From assembly GCA_944386055.1 (NCBI GenBank), contig CALWZP010000014.1, forward strand, positions 1 through 62,831: a DNA stretch of 62,831 nt. Direction: 5' to 3'. A program made the translations under genes and the position numbers. Positions within the stretch are counted from its first letter, which is position 1; each line of letters starts with the position of its first letter. The DNA comes from an uncultured Oscillospiraceae bacterium (lineage in GTDB: Bacteria > Bacillota > Clostridia > Oscillospirales > Oscillospiraceae). The notes under the pieces were generated by a model. The model was not told where the DNA came from. It did not search any database and saw only the letters and a list, made by a program, of their open reading frames with translations. Positions 42,317 through 50,160 of the stretch are shown in pieces.

Positions 42317-42895
42317 ATGAGACGAATGGGCCGCATTCTTCCGGCGGCGGTGCTTTTTCTGATGCTGCTCGCCGGCTGCACGGACGCGGAGGAGAACAGC
42401 CAATACCCCACCTTTCCCTACACCCATTACTCCTCTGGCGGTACCCAGGAGACCTATCAGGCTGTAATCCTTTTTGAGCAGAGCAACTCTACCTTTACCA
42501 GCTATCAGGTGGCTTTTTCCTCCTGCACCTGCCGGGACGCCATCGTCAATTATCTGTCGGTGGCCTATGTGGAGCTGCTGAACAACAAGGAGGACCCGAG
42601 CCAAGCCGCTGTTCGGGCCATCTCCTTTGGAGAGAACCAGGGTCTCTGGGGAGACAGCAACCCCAACTACTACCGCGCCGAGTACACTCAGGAATATATG
42701 GATGAGCACTTCGTCCAGATGCTGGTTCAAGCAGATAAGTCCGACTTCGACGATTGGGGCGGCTACGGCACCCAGATCCAGGGAGTGGATGTGGACGCTG
42801 TGGCGGGGGCCACCGTGTCCACCAGCAACATCACCTCCATGCTACAGGGGCTGTTCGACTACCACACCCGACATTACTATGCGGACACAGACTGA
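42317..42895 (+). CDS. FMN-bind domain lipoprotein
   Basis: The 192-residue product has a lipobox (LMLLAGC, Cys21). A C-terminal FMN-bind segment, GVDVDAVAGATVSTSNITSM, puts T166 where ApbE would attach FMN. A CTC pair (about 70-72, SSCTCRDA) may be redox active. The ATG comes four bases after the rhodanese-like stop, in a tight pair. With the DAITGAT motif in the first gene, it suggests flavin electron transfer on the outer membrane face. No ApbE gene is in the window. Confidence 0.75.
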   Translation: MRRMGRILPAAVLFLMLLAGCTDAEENSQYPTFPYTHYSSGGTQETYQAVILFEQSNSTFTSYQVAFSSCTCRDAIVNYLSVAYVELLNNKEDPSQAAVRAISFGENQGLWGDSNPNYYRAEYTQEYMDEHFVQMLVQADKSDFDDWGGYGTQIQGVDVDAVAGATVSTSNITSMLQGLFDYHTRHYYADTD

Positions 42896-42897
42896 AT

Positions 42898-43308
42898 TTA
42901 ATTGTACCATGCCGTCCGGTGATTGAGTTTTCGCGGGAGAAACCAGAGCAAAGCGTAGAAGATGAGAATGTTCGCACCATTTTCAAAAGGCTCACCACAG
43001 GGGAACAGCTGGCGGTGACGCTCTGCGCCTGCACGGTGTGAGCGGGCGCGGGTGAGGACACCAACATCTTCAGAGCTGTGCCGGTGCCTTCCAGGTGTCC
43101 CCATGGGCCGCCCCCGCCCTGCGTCGGCCTGCGGCGCCGGCCCGACGGGCGGCAAGCCGGGCCCCCCGGCGGCACCGCCGCCCGCGCCGAGGCCGCCGTC
43201 ATCTTTTGCCTGCCTGCGGTTACATCGTTTGATCCATCCCTTGCTTTGTGCCTTGCTCAGCCCAAATCGGCCCGCTGTCTCCTGCCGCGTCGCCCCTTCC
43301 TTCCGCAC
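42898..43308 (-). pseudogene. degraded transposase remnant (helix-turn-helix part)
   Basis: On the minus strand the reading starts MRKEGATRQETAGRFGLSKA, then QSKGWIKRCNRRQ. This is the helix-turn-helix start of the small transposase subunit (orfA type, IS3-like). After about 45 residues it runs into GC-rich low-complexity sequence and no catalytic domain is found. It lies just beyond the lipoprotein locus, so a past transposition may have shaped this border. Confidence 0.5.
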
Positions 43309-43646
43309 GGCAAGACTTTTTCCCTTCTAAGATAAAGCTCTATACAGTTTTCTGAATCTCCACGCCAAAACGGCACAGTGATGGCACAGTAAAAACGCTG
43401 CAAGCGGGGCAAAAAGGCACCATGCGGCCGAAAACATCGCCACCGTATCACAGGCACAGTGATATGGTGGCGATCTGTTATAAATGTAGCGCATAAGGGA
43501 CCCGGCGTCAGAGCAGATTCTTTGTCCTTCTGGCAAGGTAGCGCGGAATATTCGTGATCTCGCCAGCCTTCCAATACCCGAACTTTGAAAAGCGGATGGT
43601 GTGTTTTGATGGGACCAGTTATGACTTTCCTTTTGCCGACCCGCAA
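43309..43646. other. intergenic stretch without a supported gene
   Basis: About 340 bases between the transposase remnant and the LysR gene. Open frames here are short, have no ribosome site and show no family resemblance. I see no hairpin terminator of note. Confidence 0.4.
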
Positions 43647-44612
43647 TTATGCGGAGGTCCGCTTCAGCGAGATACAGGGGCTTTTCGGAGACGGGCTGTC
43701 TGCTGCCCCGTTCCAGGGCCACTTTTCTCCGCAGCGGAGCATGAACTCCCAAAGCCGCTCCAGCGCCGCCTCCGATGAAGCGGAGCGCTTCCGGGCCAGA
43801 AATACGCTCCGTGCCGGAGCTCGTCCGGACAGGGGGAGATATCGGACCCCCTTACCCCGGCAATAAGGGACAGCAGGCAATGGGTAAATGCCCACGCCGA
43901 ATCCGCCGGCCACCCAGGCGACTGCATCCTCCAGCCGCTCCTGGATCGCGCCGATCTGACAATGTACCGCATGCTCAGCCAAGTATTCGTCTGCCGCCGC
44001 CTGGATGGAATCTCCCGGAGACAACCGGACCAATTTAAGTCCGTTCAGCTGCTCTGGATCCACCCGGCTTAGCTCGGCCAGCGGATGCCCCAGGGGCACA
44101 CACAGGTACAGCTCTGCCACAAACAAAAGCTTATACTCCATTCCGTTCCGGGGTAGTGTGCATAGCGCCAGGTCCACCGTCCCATTGTTCAGCAGCTCCA
44201 TCAGTTCGGACTCGTTCCGATAGCACAGAGTTACATCTCCCATGTCCGTCTGCCGCTGGAGGCAGGTCCGCAAAAAACCATGCAGGAACCCCTCTGTCAA
44301 GCCGGGTACGCATCCTACGGTGAACCGGCGGGGACCGGTCTTCTGTTGGGAGCGGACTTCCTCCACCGCATCGGTCAATCGTGCAAAAACATTATCCACG
44401 CTGCTCAGGAATGTCTCCCCGTTCCGGGTAAGGACCAGCCGCTGGCCCCGCCGCTCGAACAGCTCTACCCCCAGCTCCCGCTCCAGCGACGCGATGGCGT
44501 AGCTCAGGGCCGGCTGGGAGATATACAGGGCCTTGGCAGTCCGGGTAAGGCTCCACTCCCGGTTTCGTGCCAGCGCCCGGAAGTATTTCATCTGCTGCAA
44601 TGTGATGGACAT
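43647..44612 (-). CDS. LysR-family regulator at the end of the AOR locus
   Basis: The 321-residue product has the LysR N-terminal helix-turn-helix (MSITLQQMKYFRALARNREW, then TRTAKALYISQPALSYAIAS LERELG read in two parts) and an effector domain (about 90-295) with FTVGCVPGLTEGFLHGFL. GGAGG precedes the ATG. It follows the MoaD-like gene by 65 bases and is likely in the same transcript as the enzyme genes. The effector may be the enzyme substrate, an aldehyde or organic acid, but this is inferred. Confidence 0.88.
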   Translation of the reverse strand: MSITLQQMKYFRALARNREWSLTRTAKALYISQPALSYAIASLERELGVELFERRGQRLVLTRNGETFLSSVDNVFARLTDAVEEVRSQQKTGPRRFTVGCVPGLTEGFLHGFLRTCLQRQTDMGDVTLCYRNESELMELLNNGTVDLALCTLPRNGMEYKLLFVAELYLCVPLGHPLAELSRVDPEQLNGLKLVRLSPGDSIQAAADEYLAEHAVHCQIGAIQERLEDAVAWVAGGFGVGIYPLPAVPYCRGKGVRYLPLSGRAPARSVFLARKRSASSEAALERLWEFMLRCGEKWPWNGAADSPSPKSPCISLKRTSA

Positions 44613-44677
44613 GTTCCACCTCCTTGATCTTTTAAGGGGCGGCGACCATTTTCGGCCTCGTGCAGCTGCCGCCGCAG

Positions 44678-44938
44678 TCAGCCGCCTTCGGCGGTCTGCA
44701 GGATCAGCACCTTATCCCCGTCCTGAAGGGGAGTGTCGTGGCCTGTAATGTTTTGGTTTACCGCGGCGCTGGCGCTTTGGAGAAACTCCTCCTTTGTCAT
44801 GCCCAGTTGACCCGGGACACTGTCATAGTACTGCTCCAGCAGGTCGCGGACCCTCGCGCCCTCCGGAAGGGAGACAGGGGCGTATCCTGACGCGAAGGAC
44901 CCACTGCACATGGCCCGCACGGTCACTGTAATCTCCAT
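44678..44938 (-). CDS. MoaD/ThiS-like ubiquitin-fold protein
   Basis: The 86-residue product MEITVTVRAMCSGSFASGYA... ends in QTAEGG. The C-terminal Gly-Gly is needed for thiocarboxylate formation in MoaD and ThiS, and DGDKVLILQ just before it is the last strand of the fold. It lies 18 bases after the AOR gene. MoaD-like genes are often next to tungsten AOR genes, where they are thought to give sulfur for the dithiolene of the pterin cofactor. No MoeB/ThiF-type activating enzyme is visible here. Confidence 0.85.
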   Translation of the reverse strand: MEITVTVRAMCSGSFASGYAPVSLPEGARVRDLLEQYYDSVPGQLGMTKEEFLQSASAAVNQNITGHDTPLQDGDKVLILQTAEGG

Positions 44939-44956
44939 ATGTTCCTGCCTCCTCTC

Positions 44957-46819
44957 TCAGTCTGGATAGAGATCCGGGATGACAAATTCCATCTCCAGCA
45001 GCTTGAGCAGTTCCTTTTTGGGGATGAAGTCCGGCGTACAGCCGATGGCGTCCATAAAGCCGTCGGCATAGCTCTCGATGTCCAGGACAATGCCCGCCAG
45101 GCGGCCCGTGGTGATCTTGGGCTCGGAGATACACCGGGGACTGATGGTATAGTCTGACCGGCGCAGTCCATCCCTGGCGCCGAAGCACAGGCGCATGATG
45201 AAGCTGCGTACTCCCAGCATCCGGAACTCCATGGCGGTGTAATGGAATCCTGTCACCGCCTCAATTACATTCTTCATCAGGTCGGCGCCCATGAGGTAAG
45301 TATAAGACATGCAGTAGCCGGAGGCGTTGACAATCTCCCGCTTGGATACCTCGGTCACCTCGTCAAAGCCGATCATCCGGCAGTTGTACTTGATCTCGTC
45401 GGGGCCCAGGCGGATGGCCAGCCCCCGGCCTCCCTTTACATGGCGTCCCGGGGTGGGCTCGTACTGATAGGTGCGGCCCAGGCCGCAGGCCAGGCGGGGA
45501 TCGTGCTGGGCCAGCTCGATGCCGCTGGCGCAGAAAAGCGCGTAGTGACCAGCCTTAATGCTGTCCGCCGCGTATTGAGAGCCGTTTTTCAGCAGGGCAG
45601 CACAGTTCCCCTCGTCCCGGCAGATCCGCTCGGACACCTCCACCATGGCCTTGGCGTTGCCCCAGCGCAGGTCGATGCCGTCCAGGTCTTCCGGCTTCAG
45701 CACGCCGTCGGACAGGCATTCCATCGCCCAGGCCACCGTCCCGCAGAAAGAGATCGTGTCAAACCCGTATTCATTGCACAGGTGATTGCAGTAGATCATC
45801 CGATCCACATCGTTGTGCTGCATCATGGAGGTGAAGCCGGGGATGGCCTCGTACTCCGGACGGGCAGCATGCTCCATGTCGGGGACCTCCCGTCCCTTGA
45901 CCTCATAGATAGCCCCGCAGCCCAGGGGACAGGCGGCACAGGCGTACTTCCGGACCCTGCGGCCCTCGTCCAGCGCCGAGGCGTTGAGTGCCTCGGCCTG
46001 CTCCTCGGTAAAATCGGTGTGGCTGGCTCCCGCCCAGTTTTTGATGCTTCCGTTGTTGGCCAGCACATTTCCCATGGCGCCGCCGGCGGTTCCGAAGCGG
46101 CCGCGGTTGGCCATGATGTTGGCCTTGGAGCCCTTCATATCCTCCACGGTGGTGCGGCCAATGCGGTCCAGAATGGACCGATCCGCCATCTCCACATGCT
46201 GGGAGCCGCGCACCACCAGCGCCTTCAGCCGCTTACTGCCCATGACGGCGCCGCTTCCTCCCCGGCCGGCGGCCCGGTGAGAGTCGTTCATTACCGCCGC
46301 CATGTGAGACAGCCGCTCCCCGGCAGGGCCGATGAGGGCCACCTGCACATTGGGGTCGCCCAGCTCCTCACGGATGGCCGCCTCAGTGGGCATGGTGGTC
46401 AGGCCCCATAGGTGGGTGGCATCCCGGAACTCCACCTTCCCGTTGTCGATAAAGATGTACACCGGGGCCTCCGAGATCCCCCGAATGAATACCCCGTCAT
46501 ACCCTGCGGCGGTGAAAGTGGGCCCGAAGAAGCCGCCGCCGTTGGCGTCGTTCCAGCCGTTGTACACTGGGGACTTGCTCACCACGGTCCAGCGGCTGCC
46601 GAAAAAGGCGGAGGCGCCGTTGAGGGGTCCCCGGACAAAGCCCAACACGCTCTCCGGCGCATCCCACGGCGTGTTGGCCGGCATCTCATCATAGAGGATC
46701 CGCGCCCCCAGAGCGGGACCGCCCAGATAATCCCGCGCCATCTTCTCATCCAGGTCCCGCACCTCGACGCTTTGGTCGGTCAGATCGATGAACAGCAGTT
46801 TTCCCAAATATCCATACAT
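44957..46819 (-). CDS. aor: aldehyde ferredoxin oxidoreductase (tungsten-type)
   Basis: The 620-residue product has the full AOR family length. It starts MYGYLGKLLFIDLTDQSVEV and contains the cofactor-binding AAGRGGSGAVMGSKRLKALV (184-203). The [4Fe-4S] ligands are C294-AA-C297-PLG-C301 with a fourth cysteine near C503 (NASGYC). AORs interconvert aldehydes and carboxylic acids with ferredoxin, using a bis-pterin with tungsten or, less often, molybdenum. It lies between the ferredoxin (14 bases upstream) and the MoaD-like gene. The alcohol dehydrogenase and two carboxylate-type carriers suggest an acid-aldehyde-alcohol route. The metal and substrate are inferred. Confidence 0.93.
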   Translation of the reverse strand: MYGYLGKLLFIDLTDQSVEVRDLDEKMARDYLGGPALGARILYDEMPANTPWDAPESVLGFVRGPLNGASAFFGSRWTVVSKSPVYNGWNDANGGGFFGPTFTAAGYDGVFIRGISEAPVYIFIDNGKVEFRDATHLWGLTTMPTEAAIREELGDPNVQVALIGPAGERLSHMAAVMNDSHRAAGRGGSGAVMGSKRLKALVVRGSQHVEMADRSILDRIGRTTVEDMKGSKANIMANRGRFGTAGGAMGNVLANNGSIKNWAGASHTDFTEEQAEALNASALDEGRRVRKYACAACPLGCGAIYEVKGREVPDMEHAARPEYEAIPGFTSMMQHNDVDRMIYCNHLCNEYGFDTISFCGTVAWAMECLSDGVLKPEDLDGIDLRWGNAKAMVEVSERICRDEGNCAALLKNGSQYAADSIKAGHYALFCASGIELAQHDPRLACGLGRTYQYEPTPGRHVKGGRGLAIRLGPDEIKYNCRMIGFDEVTEVSKREIVNASGYCMSYTYLMGADLMKNVIEAVTGFHYTAMEFRMLGVRSFIMRLCFGARDGLRRSDYTISPRCISEPKITTGRLAGIVLDIESYADGFMDAIGCTPDFIPKKELLKLLEMEFVIPDLYPD

Positions 46820-46832
46820 GGCTCACACCCCC

Positions 46833-47228
46833 TCACTGGTCGGCATATTCCACCAGAATGGCGTCCTTGCGGCAGGCCTTAACGCACAGACCACAGTGGA
46901 TGCACTTGCTCTGGTCGATCTCAAAGGGCTGCTTGACGACGCCGGACACTGCCCCCACGGGACAGGCCCGTTTGCACAGAGTACAGCCGATGCACTTTTC
47001 CCGGTCCACCTGGACACGGGCGATAGGTCGGCTTCCATCTGATCCGTCGAAGGTAATCAGCGCGGCGGGACAGGCCCGGGCGCACTCGCCGCAGCTGCGG
47101 CATTTCTCCGGCAGAATGACATAGTAAGTCCGCAATGCGTCCCCCCGGGCCTCGACGGCCCCAAAGGGGCAGGCCGCGATACAGTGGGCACAGCCCGCGC
47201 AGAATTCCGAATCGATCCGATAGGCCAT
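46833..47228 (-). CDS. polyferredoxin with four [4Fe-4S] clusters (AOR electron partner)
   Basis: The 131-residue product has four complete CxxCxxCxxxC[P/R] motifs: CAGCAHCIAACP (near 10), CRSCGECARACP (near 43), CIGCTLCKRACP (near 79) and CIHCGLCVKACR (near 109). It is larger than a two-cluster ferredoxin and resembles the small electron-transfer subunit of AOR-type complexes. It ends 14 bases before the AOR gene, so it is its direct partner. AAAGGAG precedes the ATG. Confidence 0.93.
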   Translation of the reverse strand: MAYRIDSEFCAGCAHCIAACPFGAVEARGDALRTYYVILPEKCRSCGECARACPAALITFDGSDGSRPIARVQVDREKCIGCTLCKRACPVGAVSGVVKQPFEIDQSKCIHCGLCVKACRKDAILVEYADQ

Positions 47229-47338
47229 GGTCTTTCTCCTTTCTTCCGCAGGCGGCCTGCCCGGGATGCCCTGCCGCCGGACGGCGGGAACATCCCGGAG
47301 ACTGCGGGCTCCCCGCCGGCTCTCTCCGGACGGAACGC

Positions 47339-48484
47339 TTACCTGACGATGCAGTTTGCCAGCGACCGCTGGTAGATGTTTTTGATCTCCTCCCGTGTGA
47401 TCTCCTCCGGATGCTTGTTCAGCCGGGCCTTCAGGCGGAACATCTCATCCGTCCAGGCTTCGATCTCCTCCTCCGTGACCGTGAAGCGGCAGTCCGCGGC
47501 CAGGATCTGATTGATGTAGTCCGCAAACGCATCGGTGGAGTCAAAGCCGCACAGGCGCACCACCGGCTCAGGCAGGCTCTTGTCCTTAAAGGCACGAATA
47601 TATTCTCCCAGGAACACACCGCAGGCCAGGCCGTGGGGCACATGCTTGAAGTGGGACAGGGGATAGCCCATGCCGTGGGGGAGTGTGGTCCCCCCCTGCA
47701 TGCACATGCCGAAGACATTGGAGGCGATGAAGGCGGTGGTGAAGTCGTCGTCCGTCATGGCGTTTTGCAGCAGGTGGTCCTTGTACCTGCGGAACAGGCC
47801 GAAGCCTGTCTCGGCCAGACCCGCCACAATGGGGCTGCACTCGGTGTTCAGGTACGCCTCTATACCATGGGCCAGGGCATCGATGGCACCGGAGTGGATC
47901 AGAGAGGGCGGGGCGTTTTTGATGTACTTGGCGTCCAGAATGGCCACATCGGGGAAGATCTTGGGGTGGATGCCCTCCTTGGTGTCCAGGTCGGTGCGGG
48001 TGAGGACGGAGTAGCAGGAGATCTCCGACCCAGTGCCGGCGGTGGTGGGGATGGCCACCATGGGGACCGCTCCCTCGCCGCCCACCCCCACCGTATCGGG
48101 GGAGGGACCGCCGTACAGCACCTGATAGGGGTCCTCACCATGGTGCTTCATCAGGATATTCACCGCCTTGGTGGTGTCAATGGCCGAACCGCCGCCGCAG
48201 GTGATGAGGAAATCCGGGTGGAATGCCATGACCCGGTCCACAAGCTCCGCGCAGGTCTCCACCGGCGGGTTCTCCTTGGCGTCGTCAAAGACCTCATAGG
48301 CGATGTTCTGACTCTCGCAGGCCTTTATGGCATCCTCCAGGGAGAGGTGGCGCACCCCCGGCGGGAATTTGGAGGTGATGATATAGCACCGCTCCCCAAA
48401 GGCTTTGAACAGGGGGGCCTTCTTCATGACCATCTCGTCGCCCACATACAGCGTGGTGGGTGAACTAAACTTGAAGTCTTTCAT
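47339..48484 (-). CDS. iron-containing alcohol dehydrogenase
   Basis: The 381-residue product belongs to the group III (Fe-ADH) family: start MKDFKFSSPTTLYVGDEMVM, NAD(P) loop FLITCGGGSAIDTTKAVNIL, PTTAGTGSEISCYSVLT, and metal-binding region SGAIDALAHGIEAYLN with the later LPHGMGYPLSH and HVPHGLACG histidines. It would reduce aldehydes to alcohols or the reverse. It lies 110 bases before the ferredoxin and 75 after the MFS carrier, all on one strand. Alone, the family tells nothing about the substrate. Confidence 0.93.
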   Translation of the reverse strand: MKDFKFSSPTTLYVGDEMVMKKAPLFKAFGERCYIITSKFPPGVRHLSLEDAIKACESQNIAYEVFDDAKENPPVETCAELVDRVMAFHPDFLITCGGGSAIDTTKAVNILMKHHGEDPYQVLYGGPSPDTVGVGGEGAVPMVAIPTTAGTGSEISCYSVLTRTDLDTKEGIHPKIFPDVAILDAKYIKNAPPSLIHSGAIDALAHGIEAYLNTECSPIVAGLAETGFGLFRRYKDHLLQNAMTDDDFTTAFIASNVFGMCMQGGTTLPHGMGYPLSHFKHVPHGLACGVFLGEYIRAFKDKSLPEPVVRLCGFDSTDAFADYINQILAADCRFTVTEEEIEAWTDEMFRLKARLNKHPEEITREEIKNIYQRSLANCIVR

Positions 48485-48559
48485 GTCTGTTCCTCCTTCA
48501 TATTGAATGTCTGTGCGGCTTCTGACCGCTATCGCTTTCCCATCGGAACGGCTTTTGTC

Positions 48560-49861
48560 TCACTTTTTCTTGAAGTCGATGTCGGCGATGGTCTTTGCGC
48601 CCTGCGCCTCTCCCCGGGCAATGAGACTGCGGCCCATCTTCCGGGCGATGAAGTACAGCACCAGCATCAGCACGATCATCCCCAGCCAGATCGTGATGCT
48701 CAGGTTGTAGGTGCCGAAGAGGTCATAGGGGATGTGGAAGGTTGGGATGAGGATGGCCTGCCCCAGAAACAGGCCGCTGGTGACCACGCCCACGACGCCC
48801 GAGTCGTAGTATTTTCCCAGCACATCCATGGCGATAAAGCCGGTGGCCAGCTGTCCCAGGGTGGCGCCGATTCCGTAGAAGATGCCGCCCAGCATCATGA
48901 CCTGCGCATTGCCGTAGTTGATCAGGAGCATAGATGCGGCGAAAAAGGCGCTGAGCGTGACGATAACAATGGGCAGCTTGATCCGGTCACGCAGGGCGCC
49001 GGTGGCCACCTTGGACAGCAGCAGGCACCCGAAGTGCAGCGAATAGGCAAAGGCGGCCGCTTCCGCCATGTCCCGGGCCGCGCCGATGCTGTTGACGCTC
49101 CGGCTGAATCCATTGATGATGCCGCCGATGAGAAAGCCGATCACGATGAGCATCAGAATGGCGGGGGAGGAGAAGACATTTTTATAGTACTGAGCGCCGC
49201 CGATCTCACTTTTGGGTTTTTCCGCAGCCTCGCTGCCCCTCAGCTTGGCCAGCTTGCCCGCAATGGGGTCCGTGGGGCTGGTCTTTACCAACAGGGTGGC
49301 CACAATGCCCACCGCCAGCATGACCGCCGCCTCGATGAGCATGCCCCGCTGATATCCCATGGTGTCCCGCAGTGCGGAGACCACTGTGGTGGCGAACATG
49401 CCGGTCACACCGGTCATGGCGCCCACCAGGCCGATGACGGTGCCCGGGCGCTTTTCAAACCAGTAGGGGGTAACGGCGAACAGGATCATCCGGGATGCAA
49501 ACCCATTGCCGATGCCCTGGAAAATGCCGCCAAACCACACGATATAGACGCTGGTGGCCACGGCGGAACAGATAAACTGTCCGGCATAGCCGATGGCGGC
49601 CATGAGCACAACCCCCCGGGCCCCCACCGCACGGTAGATTTTGGAGAAGAACAGACAGGCGAGAATCGCGGTGATGTTGGCAAAGGTGTCATAGATCGTC
49701 AGCGTCGAGCGGGGGACATCCAGCGCCTCGGCAATGGTGGGGATGTACACATTCAGCGTGCCGTTGCCCAGGCCGTGTACCCCCAGGGCCAGCAGCATCA
49801 GGCCGGCTGCAACCAGATATTTCCGGCTGCTTCGTTCCACGGTGCTCTCGATTTGTGTCAT
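48560..49861 (-). CDS. MFS transporter, OFA (oxalate/formate antiporter-like) type
   Basis: The 433-residue product has about 12 membrane helices in two halves. It fits the OFA branch of MFS: LNVYIPTIAEALDVPRSTLT in the first part, GGIFQGIGNGFASRMILFAV and the later GGIFYGIGATLGQLATGFIA. OFA members carry oxalate, formate and other small carboxylates. The start at 49861 is the ATG with AGGAG 10 bases upstream; the longer frame adds 56 unlikely residues. It is the first gene behind its own promoter (50000-50029) and probably drives the downstream enzyme genes. Confidence 0.88.
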   Translation of the reverse strand: MTQIESTVERSSRKYLVAAGLMLLALGVHGLGNGTLNVYIPTIAEALDVPRSTLTIYDTFANITAILACLFFSKIYRAVGARGVVLMAAIGYAGQFICSAVATSVYIVWFGGIFQGIGNGFASRMILFAVTPYWFEKRPGTVIGLVGAMTGVTGMFATTVVSALRDTMGYQRGMLIEAAVMLAVGIVATLLVKTSPTDPIAGKLAKLRGSEAAEKPKSEIGGAQYYKNVFSSPAILMLIVIGFLIGGIINGFSRSVNSIGAARDMAEAAAFAYSLHFGCLLLSKVATGALRDRIKLPIVIVTLSAFFAASMLLINYGNAQVMMLGGIFYGIGATLGQLATGFIAMDVLGKYYDSGVVGVVTSGLFLGQAILIPTFHIPYDLFGTYNLSITIWLGMIVLMLVLYFIARKMGRSLIARGEAQGAKTIADIDFKKK

Positions 49862-49999
49862 GGTATTCGATTCTCCTTTCTGTGTGCGGGCCGTCGGTGC
49901 GCGGTGCCCGCGGTTTCGGATGCCCCGCCGGTCCGGGAGTCCCGGGATCCCCCGGGCCGGCGGAGAGCGGGCCCCTGCCCACGGTGTTTTCCTGCTTTT

Positions 50000-50029
50000 A
50001 TTATAATAAGCGGTCCTTATGATTTCCAA
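50000..50029 (-). promoter_or_regulatory. promoter of the MFS-ADH-AOR transcript
   Basis: On the minus strand TTGGAA (50024-50029) and perfect TATAAT (50000-50005) are 18 bases apart. The sequence just upstream is AT-rich with several short T-N11-A type pairs, as expected for LysR control. A GC-rich leader of about 130 bases follows before the MFS start. Confidence 0.65.
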
Positions 50030-50079
50030 TATCAGTTAAGCATTGGCCTTATAACACACCGGAGGCGATGTGTCGGGAC

Positions 50080-50124
50080 AAAAGACAGTCCCCCGGTCCT
50101 GCGGTTATATCGCAGGCCGGGGGA
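50080..50124 (-). terminator. terminator of the SLC13-type carrier gene
   Basis: On the minus strand CCCCCGG-CCTGCGA and CGCAGG-CCGGGGG form a stem with a short loop, followed by ACTGTCTTTTG. It separates the carrier from the MFS-ADH-AOR transcript. Confidence 0.75.
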
Positions 50125-50160
50125 CCGCCGGGCGTGGTTTGTGAGGACCACGGACACCCG

